From CAWGCE01 sp964480915 (GTDB lineage Bacteria; Planctomycetota; Planctomycetia; Pirellulales; Pirellulaceae), in assembly GCA_964480915.1 (NCBI GenBank), contig CAYZRS010000007.1, positions 1 through 64,000 on the forward strand: 64,000 bases of DNA, read 5' to 3'. The translations under genes were made by a program, and so were the position numbers. The notes below the pieces were generated by a model that worked only from the letters and a program-made list of their open reading frames with translations, was not told where the DNA came from and did no database searches. Of the stretch, positions 36,617 to 45,409 are shown one piece after another. How positions within the stretch are numbered: the first letter of the stretch is position 1; each line of letters begins with the position of its first letter.

Positions 36617-36783
36617 CGCAACTCCTCTCGCTTCAAAAACAAACCCAGCCCGAAACTTTAACAGCCTGCCGACGTTGCTGGAAGGACGGCGCCGGCAGTG
36701 GCCTTATCGCGACAGTCGCTTGCAGGCTAGACAGCCGTGGAATCGGATCTCTGGTGCATGGAATGACCGTCTTCGACAGGCGA

Positions 36784-37494
36784 TTAAGAGATCAGGTGTT
36801 TCATTTCCCGAACGGCGGCTGTCAGGCCCACGAAGATGGCACGGGCAATAATGCTGTGCCCGATATTGAGCTCGAACATACTGGGAAGTTGAGCCACAGG
36901 CTGAACGTTTTTGTAATTCAGACCGTGCCCGGCGTGCAGTCGCATCGACGTTTGGTTAATCGCGAGTGACGCTTGATGGAGTCGGCCAAGTTCGGCAGCG
37001 ACGCCATGATCGTCAGCCAAAGCGTATTGGCCCGTGTGCAGTTCGACCGCGTCTGCACCCATCTGCGCAGAGGCCTCGACTTGCGGTTCGTCGGGGTCGA
37101 TGAATAGGCTGACGAAGATGCCCGCTTCTTTGAGCTGAGTCACGTACTTTGCGACATGGTCGGCATTCCCGGCAACATCGAGCCCCCCTTCGGTGGTGAC
37201 CTCTTCCCGTTTTTCCGGTACGAGCGTCACCTGAGCGGGCCGTACGTCCAGCGCGATCGCGAGCACTTGTGGTTCGCAGGCCATTTCGAGATTTAGACGG
37301 ACCGATGTCGTCTCTTGGAGTAACCGCAGGTCCCTTTCCTGGATATGTCGACGGTCTTCGCGAAGATGGATGGTGATCGCGTCGGCGCCGCCCAGCTCAG
37401 CGGCGGCGGCGGCCCATACCGGGTCCGGCTCATAGGTTTTTCGTGCTTCGCGAACCGTAGCCACGTGGTCGACGTTGACGCCCAATTCGGCCAT
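36784..37494 (-). CDS. pdxJ: Pyridoxine 5'-phosphate synthase
   Basis: A 236-residue TIM-barrel enzyme that joins 1-deoxyxylulose 5-phosphate and aminoacetone phosphate to form pyridoxine phosphate. The N-terminus reads L-G-V-N-V-D-H-V-A-T-V-R-E-A-R, diagnostic for PdxJ, and H-L-R-E-D-R-R-H-I and V-E-L-H-T-G-Q-Y-A are the phosphate and substrate segments. The end (ELNIGHSIIARAIFVGL) is also typical. pdxH lies 136 bases upstream on the same strand, so the last two steps of vitamin B6 synthesis are clustered. Confidence 0.97.
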   Translation of the reverse strand: MAELGVNVDHVATVREARKTYEPDPVWAAAAAELGGADAITIHLREDRRHIQERDLRLLQETTSVRLNLEMACEPQVLAIALDVRPAQVTLVPEKREEVTTEGGLDVAGNADHVAKYVTQLKEAGIFVSLFIDPDEPQVEASAQMGADAVELHTGQYALADDHGVAAELGRLHQASLAINQTSMRLHAGHGLNYKNVQPVAQLPSMFELNIGHSIIARAIFVGLTAAVREMKHLIS

Positions 37495-37630
37495 GAGAAT
37501 TCCGCCTATGATTGGTTTCCAGTGAACGGGCTATTCTTCGCTAGGCGGCGATTCTTGGCAAGCGGCGAGGGCGACGAAATGGAAGTTGGTGGGATTGCGT
37601 CGTTTTCGGAGTCTGGGGCGACGTCCGAAC

Positions 37631-38272
37631 TCAGGGTTGCAAACGCTCAATCGTCCATTCGTTCGTTCTTCGGTAGCAGATTCGATCGTGCAACCGGTTT
37701 TCGCGCCCCTGCCAAAATTCGAAGCGTCGCGGTTCCAGCCGGTAACCGCCCCAGTGGTCTGGTAAAGGGACGGGGCCTTCGTTGAGGTTTGACTCGTACG
37801 TGTCGAAGGCGCTCTCTAGTTGCGATCGATCGGCGATCGGCTGGGATTGAGCCGAAGCGGCTGCGCCGATTTGGCTGCCGCGAGGCCGGCTGTGAAAGTA
37901 CGTTTCGGAGGCCGCCCGCTCCAGTTGGGACACGCGCCCTTCGACGCGCACCTGCCGTTCGAGATGAGGCCAATAGAAGAGCAGAGCCGCTTGCGGATTC
38001 GCTGCCAGTTGCTGCCCTTTCTCCGATTCATAGTTGGTATAAAAAACGAGCCCGTCCACGTTGCAGCCCTTCAAGAGGACGGTCCGCGACGTCACCCTGC
38101 CCTGCCCGTCACTTGTCGAGAGTGACATCGCATTGGGTTCACACCAGCTCGGCAGTTCAAACTGCTGGGACTCTTCAAACCACTTCGTAAACTGCTCCAG
38201 CGGACATGGGGCGACGTCCGCTTTGGTCAGACCGCCCCGGCGGTATTGGAGTCGCATTTCTTCAAGGCTCAA
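37631..38272 (-). CDS. pdxH: Pyridoxamine/pyridoxine 5'-phosphate oxidase
   Basis: A 213-residue FMN enzyme that oxidises pyridoxine or pyridoxamine phosphate to pyridoxal phosphate. Family segments are M-R-L-Q-Y-R-R-G-G-L, A-M-S-L-S-T-S-D-G-Q-G-R-V-T-S-R-T-V-L-L-K, F-Y-T-N-Y-E-S-E-K-G, the R-P-R-G-S-Q-I-G-A-A stretch and the C-terminal E-F-W-Q-G-R-E-N-R-L-H-D-R. Length is normal. It begins 22 bases after the exported hydrolase gene and precedes pdxJ. Confidence 0.96.
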   Translation of the reverse strand: MSLEEMRLQYRRGGLTKADVAPCPLEQFTKWFEESQQFELPSWCEPNAMSLSTSDGQGRVTSRTVLLKGCNVDGLVFYTNYESEKGQQLAANPQAALLFYWPHLERQVRVEGRVSQLERAASETYFHSRPRGSQIGAAASAQSQPIADRSQLESAFDTYESNLNEGPVPLPDHWGGYRLEPRRFEFWQGRENRLHDRICYRRTNEWTIERLQP

Positions 38273-38294
38273 ATCGAATTCCTGTCGTTAGTGA

Positions 38295-40016
38295 TTAGTG
38301 CTGGTTCACCCAGTCAGTGATCGCGGTAAGGAATGAGGGGTCCAATGTTTGCTCAATCATATCGTATTCCGACGGGGAGCCGGTCGTGCAAGGCTGGAAC
38401 AAGTGATTGAGCCCGTCCAGTTGCACGAATTTTGAATCCGGATGCGGGCTTTGCGCGAGCGCCGCCTCAATGGCTGGTGCGTTTAGGCTCACGGTGACTT
38501 GCAGGTCGTGCTCGCCAAGCAGTGCCAAGACCGGGCAGGAAGCTTTGACGAGAACGGGGGCCGGATCAAAATTGAGGAAATACCGAAACCAGGGAGTCGC
38601 GAATTGTTGCAATTGAGTCAGCATCAGGGAATTGTCGGCATCCCCCGCGACCAGCGGGTACTTTTTCATGATTTCCTCGACTTGGTCTTCCTTTAAATCG
38701 CCCGTCTTGGCAACAGCGACGAGCTCTCGCATGAGACCTTCCTGTTCGGCGAGATAATCTGGCTGGGCATCGCCAGCCTGGGCAATCGCTTTCGTCTGGT
38801 CGTAAATGATTTCGTCGCCAGCGACTCCCGGTCCCGCCATCAGCACGACATGGGCCAGATCGTTTCGTTCGGCCGCCAGCATGGTCGCGATCAAACCGCC
38901 CTCGCTGTGCCCGATGACGCCCAGCCGCTGGGCGTCCACCATTTCATGTTTCTTGGCGAACTCGATGGCGCCTGCCGCATCCTGCGCGAAATCGGCGGTC
39001 GTCGACTTGATGAACGAGCCGGTCGATTCGCCAATGCCACGATCATCGTAGCGGAGCGTCGCAATGCCCCGCTTGGCAAAATGATCGGCGATGACCGCGA
39101 ACGGTTTGTGGCCGAAGATGTCTTCATTCCGGTTTTGCGGACCCGATCCAGAAACAAGGACAACGCAAGGAAAGGGGCCTCCCGCGGATGGATAGGTGAG
39201 CGTGCCGCCCAGCATGACCTCTGCCGCCGTGCTGGCAAACGTCACCGATTTCGACTCGTAAGAGAACGGTTTCTGTGGACTTTGCGGTCGATTGCGAGGC
39301 CCCGCTTTTTCGGCGGTGGCGCTCTTGGTGAGTTCCAGGTCAATCGAATTGCCCATTTGGGTCCACTGGCCGCGGACCTGCGTCTTGTCTTCGTTGAGTG
39401 TGCCCTTGTAGGTGGCTTGAGCGCCGGGAACTTTGAGTACGAACGATTCCCCGGCGACTTCCAGCTCGGCCTTCATCCCAGTTGCCCGCTGCGTCAGGCT
39501 ATCAAACAGGACCATCGATTCGCCTTCGCTCGTCTTCATTTGACGGACCTGGACTCGCAGCGTCTGCGGTCCGGCTTGAAGATCGCCAACCCAGGCCGTT
39601 TCGAGCTTTCGCGTTGGAACTCCGTCGGAGCGTTTAAACGTCAAGTCTCGAGCGACGCCGAATTGCGTGAACTTGCCAGTGAAAGCATTTCCATCGGACG
39701 AAATCTGACCTGCAAAATCGGCTTTCACTTTGTCGATGGTGAATTTGAGTTGCTTCCCGTCGATGCTGAAGGTATCGGTCGGCATTTTGGCGTTGCCCTG
39801 GTCGACACTGAAGACGACCGCCTCTTGTTTGCCGTCGGCGTCCGAGGTGACTTCCAGGAGCAGTCGCAACGTGGCAGCGCCGACATCGAGCGTACCGAAC
39901 CATTGCTCTTTCTGGTCGGCTTGCGGTTCCGCTTCCACTTCGGCCGCGGTTTGCGCGGCAATTGGCAGGGTCAGGAAACATAGACAGAGGGTCGCGACCA
40001 GAGAGAATCGGTACAT
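38295..40016 (-). CDS. Exported alpha/beta hydrolase with N-terminal beta-rich region
   Basis: A 573-residue protein with a signal peptide (MYRFSLVATLCLCFLTLPIAA). Residues about 30-245 contain two similar beta-rich units (G-x-L-D-V-G-A-A-T-L-R-L and G-D-L-Q-A-G-P-Q-T-L-R-V openings), probably a duplicated substrate- or wall-binding domain. Residues 255-573 form a BAAT/dienelactone-hydrolase-like alpha/beta hydrolase with an oxyanion segment V-L-V-S-G-S-G-P, R-Y-D-D-R-G-I-G-E-S, nucleophile G-H-S-E-G-G, a late G-E-H-D and D-G-L-N-H. Substrate unknown; similar exported hydrolases are numerous in planctomycetes. Confidence 0.88.
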   Translation of the reverse strand: MYRFSLVATLCLCFLTLPIAAQTAAEVEAEPQADQKEQWFGTLDVGAATLRLLLEVTSDADGKQEAVVFSVDQGNAKMPTDTFSIDGKQLKFTIDKVKADFAGQISSDGNAFTGKFTQFGVARDLTFKRSDGVPTRKLETAWVGDLQAGPQTLRVQVRQMKTSEGESMVLFDSLTQRATGMKAELEVAGESFVLKVPGAQATYKGTLNEDKTQVRGQWTQMGNSIDLELTKSATAEKAGPRNRPQSPQKPFSYESKSVTFASTAAEVMLGGTLTYPSAGGPFPCVVLVSGSGPQNRNEDIFGHKPFAVIADHFAKRGIATLRYDDRGIGESTGSFIKSTTADFAQDAAGAIEFAKKHEMVDAQRLGVIGHSEGGLIATMLAAERNDLAHVVLMAGPGVAGDEIIYDQTKAIAQAGDAQPDYLAEQEGLMRELVAVAKTGDLKEDQVEEIMKKYPLVAGDADNSLMLTQLQQFATPWFRYFLNFDPAPVLVKASCPVLALLGEHDLQVTVSLNAPAIEAALAQSPHPDSKFVQLDGLNHLFQPCTTGSPSEYDMIEQTLDPSFLTAITDWVNQH

Positions 40017-40226
40017 CGTTTCGGCTCGCAGGGTTTGAGAGTGTTTGAAAACGGCCGCGCAGGCGGCACAGCGTCACGATGCTAACGAAGCGACAGTATA
40101 CCGAGCGAAACGCCACAGATTCTCACCGCCAATGGTCACTTTCTTAGCGGCCTGACCGCGAAATACAGAATGAACCGAGAAAATCTCGGTTTAAGAATCG
40201 ATCGCGTGGCCTCCGGCGCGGCGACG

Positions 40227-41186
40227 CTAGGTGCAAGCGACTTCGCATTGCCAGCCGGAATTGTTGGGCTGGCAGATCTCGCAGCGAATCGACTGATGGC
40301 TTTCGGCAATACGAGCCACCAGCTCAGCGGCCTCTTTTCGAGACTCGGCGAGGGCAAAGAGGGTCGGCCCCCAGGAGCTCTGTCCAACCCCGGCAAAACC
40401 CATGGCGCGGATTTCGGCCACGACTGCCGCCGCTTTCGGCGAAGAAAAAGGTCCGCCTTGGATATGCGAGAAACAATTGCCGGCCAGGATGCCGTATTGG
40501 TACAAGCTTTCACTGAAGCCGCCAAAATCTTTCGCCGCGAGTGTGGGCAGCAATCGCTGGTCCAATTCGTCCCACAACGATTCGGTCGTCGCCGTCGGGA
40601 CCGGTGGCAGGCGGAGGAAGGCTCGGCTCTCGTCTTCGCCGTGAACGCCTTGTCGATCGTGGGGCTGCAGCAGGACAAATCGCCAGGCTGCTGGAATTTC
40701 AATGCGTCGATGCAGCTCGGCCAATTCCTGGCCCGCCATGCGTCCTCGTTCTGCGATCAGCCCACCATTGAGGAATCCGTAGGTTCCGACGGCAGAACGA
40801 CCACCACGCCCTACCGAGGCGGCCAATTTCTCCGCACTCGGAAGCGGTTGGTCGTGCATCGTGAACAGGCCGGCGGCCACTGCGAGGGCCAACTGTGTGC
40901 CCGATCCGAGACCGATGTGGTCCGACGGTGCTGTCTCGATTTGAATTTCACAAGCCGGGTCGGCACCAGCGAGATGGCATTGAGCCCACCGGCGGGCAAA
41001 GCTGGCGGCACGGTCAGCATGCTTGCCCTTCGCAGACAGTTTCGTCGCGGGTGACATTGTCATCCGCAGCGGTCGGTCGAGCATCGCTCCGACGCCGCCG
41101 AACTGACGCCGTCCGGGCCAGCCGAAAGAGAGCATTCCAAAGTGTAAGCGGCTAGGTGCCGTAATCGTTAGCGCAGAATCAACCAT
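40227..41186 (-). CDS. Beta-ribofuranosylaminobenzene 5'-phosphate synthase family protein (H4MPT biosynthesis)
   Basis: A 319-residue GHMP-kinase-fold protein of the beta-RFAP synthase (MptG) family, which couples p-aminobenzoate to PRPP in the first committed step of tetrahydromethanopterin synthesis. Diagnostic segments are T-A-P-S-R-L-H-F-G-M-L near the start, the G-G-V-G-A-M-L-D motif, the GHMP loop D-H-I-G-L-G-S-G-T-Q, a G-R-G-G-R-S-A-V-G-T-Y-G-F segment, and the late G-V-G-Q-S-S-W-G-P-T. The ATG at 41186 overlaps the upstream gene by 8 bases. It is the last gene of the pabA operon, which supplies its substrate. H4MPT-linked C1 transfer is established in planctomycetes. Confidence 0.9.
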   Translation of the reverse strand: MVDSALTITAPSRLHFGMLSFGWPGRRQFGGVGAMLDRPLRMTMSPATKLSAKGKHADRAASFARRWAQCHLAGADPACEIQIETAPSDHIGLGSGTQLALAVAAGLFTMHDQPLPSAEKLAASVGRGGRSAVGTYGFLNGGLIAERGRMAGQELAELHRRIEIPAAWRFVLLQPHDRQGVHGEDESRAFLRLPPVPTATTESLWDELDQRLLPTLAAKDFGGFSESLYQYGILAGNCFSHIQGGPFSSPKAAAVVAEIRAMGFAGVGQSSWGPTLFALAESRKEAAELVARIAESHQSIRCEICQPNNSGWQCEVACT

Positions 41187-41805
41187 CTTGGTTTTTCGAA
41201 GCCTCATTCCTTGCAGCGTTTGTGTGCGTGTCGAAATAGTCTTGCAAGAGCTGAAAGGCGCGAGTCTCACTCGCTCCGGCTGTCTTTCCCACAATCACTT
41301 GCAAGGCTTGAAGCTGCTTCCCGATTTCCTCATGGGAGAGGAATTCGAGTCGCGTCATCAAGATGGCCGCTTCCAGCACCGCATGCTTGGCTCGATTCAA
41401 ACCGATCAAGTCTGACCGTCGCCCTCGATGAACCGTGCGGCAACGAATGGTTGACCGCGGTTCAGTATCATCCAGTGCATCGACTTCGAATTCATACCAG
41501 CGATTGGCCTGGCTGAGAACTCGCCCGTTTATTTTGGCCGCTGCTGCGGTCGGCGGCAACGACTCCCAGCAAGAAATTGCCGCTCGAGCCAAAAGTTCCA
41601 CATCATCGCAAATATGCAAGACGCCAACGCCACTTTGCCGCAAATTTGCAAATGTCGTCGCCGTCTGATACGGGCGCAGGGTAAAGAAGTCTAAATCGAG
41701 GTCCTCTTCCGAGATGATGGGCCCCATGGGGGCGATATTGAGCGCTTCGTCGGCTCCGCTGCCCTCGGCAGCTCTCAGCGTGGTCACGATGCATTCGAGG
41801 ATCAT
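41179..41805 (-). CDS. DUF447 family protein
   Basis: A 208-residue protein beginning M-I-L-E-C-I-V-T-T-L. The ATG at 41805 overlaps the pabA stop as ATGA, which favours it over an ATG four codons upstream. Conserved features include A-P-M-G-P, a R-P-Y-Q-T-A-T-T-F-A-N-L segment and G-V-L-H-I-C-D-D, and a helical C-terminal half with R-A-K-H-A-V-L-E-A-A-I. The family occurs in methanogens and in methylotrophs or planctomycetes that make H4MPT, and solved members have a flavin-reductase-like split barrel. Its place between pabA and beta-RFAP synthase supports a role in H4MPT synthesis; the reaction is not known to me. Confidence 0.85.
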   Translation of the reverse strand: MILECIVTTLRAAEGSGADEALNIAPMGPIISEEDLDLDFFTLRPYQTATTFANLRQSGVGVLHICDDVELLARAAISCWESLPPTAAAAKINGRVLSQANRWYEFEVDALDDTEPRSTIRCRTVHRGRRSDLIGLNRAKHAVLEAAILMTRLEFLSHEEIGKQLQALQVIVGKTAGASETRAFQLLQDYFDTHTNAARNEASKNQDG

Positions 41806-42488
41806 GACGGCTCGCAATCGGCGGCCGGCCGGGCGTTCGTCCGCGGTAGGAGTTTGGGACGGACCGTACTGGGCGAGGCGTGCGGTGCGTCGGATCGATC
41901 AAAGAGTGACGGATCGGACTCTTTTGCTAGTCTTAAAAAGCCTTGCAGTAGCTCCCGGCCGAGTTCCGTCAAAATCGATTCGGGATGAAATTGCCATCCG
42001 ACGAGCGGCAGGCGACGGTGGCGAATCGCCATGATGACACCGTCGTCGGCCAGCGCACTGATTTGCAGTTCCGCCGGTAACGATTGTTCTTCGACGATCA
42101 GCGAATGATAGCGGCCGACCGTCAGGGGATTGGGCAGCCCGGAAAATTCCGCCAGGCCATCATGCTCCATGCGGCTCGATCTACCATGCAATAACCGCGA
42201 CGACGGCGCCACACGGCCGCCCAACGCGGCCGCAATGGCTTGATGCCCGAGGCAGATACCCAGCAGTGGCACCCGACCGAGGCTCTCTTGAATCAGATCG
42301 ATCGACACGCCCGACTCTGCCGGCGAGCATGGGCCGGGTGAAATAACGATCGCGTCCGGTGCCAGTTTGATCGCCTCTTCGCTCGATATCGCATCGTTAC
42401 GTACGACCTGCGTCTCTTCCCCCAGGCAGCGGAAGTGTCGCGCCAGGTTGTGCACAAAGCTGTCGTAGTTGTCGATCAAAAGAATCAT
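41802..42488 (-). CDS. pabA: Glutamine amidotransferase subunit of aminodeoxychorismate/anthranilate synthase
   Basis: A 228-residue class I glutaminase that provides ammonia for converting chorismate to aminodeoxychorismate (towards p-aminobenzoate) or anthranilate. It begins I-L-L-I-D-N-Y-D-S-F, with S-P-G-P-C-S-P near residue 50, nucleophile Cys79 in G-I-C-L-G-H-Q and the catalytic His-Glu in F-H-P-E-S. PabA and TrpG cannot be separated on sequence alone, and many bacteria use one for both. Overlapping the H4MPT genes argues for the p-aminobenzoate role. The last 30 residues are an additional low-complexity tail. The partner synthase (pabB) is not in this window. Confidence 0.9.
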   Translation of the reverse strand: MILLIDNYDSFVHNLARHFRCLGEETQVVRNDAISSEEAIKLAPDAIVISPGPCSPAESGVSIDLIQESLGRVPLLGICLGHQAIAAALGGRVAPSSRLLHGRSSRMEHDGLAEFSGLPNPLTVGRYHSLIVEEQSLPAELQISALADDGVIMAIRHRRLPLVGWQFHPESILTELGRELLQGFLRLAKESDPSLFDRSDAPHASPSTVRPKLLPRTNARPAADCEPS

Positions 42489-42577
42489 AAGGTCCGCGAC
42501 ACAGTTCTCGTGACAGTTTTTCCGTCAAGCAGCAAGCGAGTCATGGTGAGCCGCCACTCAGTGCGTAGAATGCACCC

Positions 42578-43498
42578 ATGGAAGCAGAGTTCTTAGCATG
42601 GCTGAAAAACACATTGCCGCAAGGAGACCGGTTTCTCGTCGGCCTGGGGGATGATGCGGCGGTGCTGGATTGGCAATCGCAGCCGAATTGCGTCGTCACG
42701 AGCGACCTGTTAGCCGACGGCACCCATTTTCGACTGGAAGAGCACTCGCCCGAGCAAATCGGCCGCAAATTGGCCGCCGTGAATCTCAGCGACCTGGCGG
42801 CAATGGGTGCCAAGCCCAGTGGCCTGCTGATTTCATTGTTGCTTCCCCACTCGTTCCCGACCGAGTTGGTCAAGCGGCTCTATGCGGGCATGCTGCCGCT
42901 CTGTGAGCGATTTGACGTGGCAATTGCCGGTGGCGACACGAATGTCTGGGACGGTAAGTTAGTCGTGAGCGCGACGGCGTTTGGTGTTTGCACGCAGCGT
43001 CCGTTTACTCGGTCTGGCGCCGCAGCTGGGGATTCGGTGCTGGTGACGGGGACCTTGGGTGGCAGCTTGGCTGGGCACCACATCGATTTCGTTCCGCGGA
43101 TTCAAGAGTCGCTGATCCTGGCACGGGACTACCGCGTCACGGCGGCGATGGATGTGAGCGATGGGCTGGCGCTCGACGCATCGCGAATCGCACTGGCCAG
43201 TGACTGTGGCATTGCGCTCGACCTCAGCGCAGTGCCCTGTTCCGAGGCGGCCATTCGTCTGTCTGGAAATGCGCCCGAACGCTCCGCTCTACAGCGAGCA
43301 TTGAGTGACGGCGAGGATTTTGAACTGCTGTTTACGATGCCTCCAGGTGAGGCAGAGCGACTGCTGGCCGAAGAACCTTTCGATGTGCGAGTCACAGCGA
43401 TCGGCACGGTCGTTGCTGAGCGCGGGCTTTGGCAGGCAACGCTGGGTGGCCAGCTCGAATCGCTGCCTGCGGCCGGGTTTCTGCATGGAGATGAGTGA
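42578..43498 (+). CDS. thiL: Thiamine-monophosphate kinase
   Basis: A 306-residue enzyme of the PurM/ThiL fold that phosphorylates thiamine monophosphate to the active diphosphate. The diagnostic pieces are L-G-D-D-A-A-V-L, V-T-S-D-L-L-A-D-G-T-H-F, N-L-S-D-L-A-A-M-G-A-K-P, G-G-D-T-N and M-D-V-S-D-G-L-A. Length matches the family. It is transcribed divergently from pabA with only 89 bases between the start codons, so both promoters share that gap. Confidence 0.96.
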   Translation: MEAEFLAWLKNTLPQGDRFLVGLGDDAAVLDWQSQPNCVVTSDLLADGTHFRLEEHSPEQIGRKLAAVNLSDLAAMGAKPSGLLISLLLPHSFPTELVKRLYAGMLPLCERFDVAIAGGDTNVWDGKLVVSATAFGVCTQRPFTRSGAAAGDSVLVTGTLGGSLAGHHIDFVPRIQESLILARDYRVTAAMDVSDGLALDASRIALASDCGIALDLSAVPCSEAAIRLSGNAPERSALQRALSDGEDFELLFTMPPGEAERLLAEEPFDVRVTAIGTVVAERGLWQATLGGQLESLPAAGFLHGDE

Positions 43499-43543
43499 GA
43501 ACTGGGTGGTCGGTTCGATTCGGAGAGGTGCTGGTGGCGGTGC

Positions 43544-44014
43544 CTAGGCGGTCAATCGTGAGTTGACTCGGGCGATTGCCTGTTCCAAAACGGTTCCCTG
43601 TGCGGTGACGGTGATGACTCGCTCGTTTTCACCTTCGACGTTAAGCTGCACGCAGATGCGCTCTTCCGGAAGCTGGGCGCTGACTTGCTCACCCCATTCG
43701 ACGAAGGTCACGTCCGAGGCGTCGATGATTTCCTCCACGCCCAGTTCGGCGAATTCTTCCTGCGAGTTCAGCCGGTAGACGTCGAGGTGGCTGATTTCGC
43801 ATTCACCCGAATAGTGTTGGCAGAGCACGTAGGTGGGGCTGGTAACGTCGGCCTCGTCGATCGCTTTGGCGGCGGCAAAGCTGCGCACGAATTGCGTCTT
43901 GCCGGCGCCCAAGGTCCCGGAGAGCACCACGACCGAACCGTCGGGTAATTCGGCCGCCAGGGCGGCGGCCAGGCGTTGCGTGTCAGCGAGTGATGTGGCG
44001 TGGAAAGTTAGCAT
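43544..44014 (-). CDS. tsaE: tRNA threonylcarbamoyladenosine biosynthesis ATPase TsaE
   Basis: A 156-residue P-loop ATPase that works with TsaB and TsaD to install t6A on ANN-decoding tRNAs. The Walker A motif G-T-L-G-A-G-K-T is at residues 33-40, followed by S-P-T-Y-V-L, a H-L-D-V-Y-R-L segment and F-V-E-W-G, all typical of TsaE. It follows hslU by 27 bases on the same strand and may be co-transcribed with hslVU. Confidence 0.95.
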   Translation of the reverse strand: MLTFHATSLADTQRLAAALAAELPDGSVVVLSGTLGAGKTQFVRSFAAAKAIDEADVTSPTYVLCQHYSGECEISHLDVYRLNSQEEFAELGVEEIIDASDVTFVEWGEQVSAQLPEERICVQLNVEGENERVITVTAQGTVLEQAIARVNSRLTA

Positions 44015-44041
44015 GATGGTTCGGCAAGTCCAACGGACGGC

Positions 44042-45409
44042 TTACAGGATGAATTTGCTCAAGTCCTCGTTCTCGACGACTTCGTCAAGTCGTGCAGTGA
44101 CGTAGGCCGCATTGATCGGGACATTGCCCATGCTCATGTCGGGCGCTTCGAAACTGAGCTCCTCCAGTAAGCGTTCCATAATCGTATACAGCCGCCTCGC
44201 ACCAATGTTTTGCGTCCTTTGATTGACCTGGAATGCGTAACTGGCCAATGCTTCGATGGCGTCTGGGGCGAACTCGAGCGTGACACCTTCGGTGCTCAGC
44301 AGCGCTTCGTACTGCTTGGTGAGTGAGTTATTGGGTTCGGTAAGGATGCGGACAAAATCGTCTTTCGTCAGGTCATCCAGTTCGACGCGGATCGGAAACC
44401 GGCCCTGTAGCTCGGGCATCAGTTCGGAAGGCTTCGTCCGGTGAAACGCCCCGGCAGCAACGAACAGTACGTGACTGGTGTTGATGTAGCCATACTTCGT
44501 CTGCACCGTGGTTCCCTCGACGATCGGCAACAGGTCACGCTGCACGCCCTGCCGCGACACATCGGCTCCCTTGCCTCCTTCGGTCGCAACGACTTTGTCC
44601 ATCTCGTCGAGGAAGATGATCCCCATGTTCTGGGCCAGCTCGACCGCGGACGCGTTGACCTTGTCTTTGTCGAGTAGTGCATCGCATTGCTGTTCGAACA
44701 GAACTTTCCGCGCATCGGCGATTCTCATTTTCCGGGTGTGAGTACTCTTGGGCATGAACTTTTCGAACATGGCGCCGAGGTCCATATCCATGTTGTCCAT
44801 TCCCATGCCGCCCATCATGACCGGCGCCGCTTTTTGTTCGGTCGTGACTTCGACCTCGCGTTCGTCCATCTCTCCCGATCTCAGCATCGCGCGCATTTTT
44901 TCACGACTGCGACCGTAATGTTCGGCCGAATCGGGTTCGTCGATGCCGACTTGGATGGTCACGGGCGGAGGCAACAGCAGGTCGAGCAGCTTCTCTTCGA
45001 CGCCCTGCTTGGCATCTTCTTCGACCGTCTTCCGTTCTTGCTCGCGGACGATGCCGATCGAGTTTTCGACCAGTTCACGGACCATGCTTTCGACATCTCG
45101 ACCGTAGTATCCGACTTCGGTGTACTTGGTCGCTTCGACTTTGATGAACGGAGCGCCTGTCAGCTTGGCGAGCCGTCGGGCGATTTCCGTTTTGCCGACA
45201 CCGGTTGGGCCGACCATGAGGATGTTCTTGGGCGCTACCTCGTTCCGCATTTCGTCGGGCAGTTGTTGTCGTCGCCAGCGATTGCGAATGGCCACCGCGA
45301 CGGCCCGCTTCGCGCTGTGCTGGCCGATGATGAAGCGATCGAGCTCGGCCACGATTTCGCGCGGCGTCATGTGGCTCGGGTCGTTGGATGGAGTGGTGAA
45401 CAGGCTCAA
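44042..45409 (-). CDS. hslU: ATP-dependent protease ATPase subunit HslU
   Basis: A 455-residue AAA+ unfoldase that feeds substrates to the HslV peptidase. Walker A G-P-T-G-V-G-K-T is near residue 68, the pore loop G-Y-Y-G-R-D near 105, the family's I-domain follows, Walker B is I-I-F-L-D-E-M-D, and the C-terminus ends in L-S-K-F-I-L, the tail that activates HslV. The predicted start is TTG at 45409, overlapping the hslV stop as TTGA; the ATG at 45370, just before the conserved T-P-R-E-I-V, is the alternative. Confidence 0.97.
   Translation of the reverse strand: MSLFTTPSNDPSHMTPREIVAELDRFIIGQHSAKRAVAVAIRNRWRRQQLPDEMRNEVAPKNILMVGPTGVGKTEIARRLAKLTGAPFIKVEATKYTEVGYYGRDVESMVRELVENSIGIVREQERKTVEEDAKQGVEEKLLDLLLPPPVTIQVGIDEPDSAEHYGRSREKMRAMLRSGEMDEREVEVTTEQKAAPVMMGGMGMDNMDMDLGAMFEKFMPKSTHTRKMRIADARKVLFEQQCDALLDKDKVNASAVELAQNMGIIFLDEMDKVVATEGGKGADVSRQGVQRDLLPIVEGTTVQTKYGYINTSHVLFVAAGAFHRTKPSELMPELQGRFPIRVELDDLTKDDFVRILTEPNNSLTKQYEALLSTEGVTLEFAPDAIEALASYAFQVNQRTQNIGARRLYTIMERLLEELSFEAPDMSMGNVPINAAYVTARLDEVVENEDLSKFIL

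Noticed and set aside
38850..39983. 377-residue plus-strand frame opposite the exported hydrolase
   Set aside because: Arg/Gly/Phe-rich and without recognisable domains; a shadow of the true gene.
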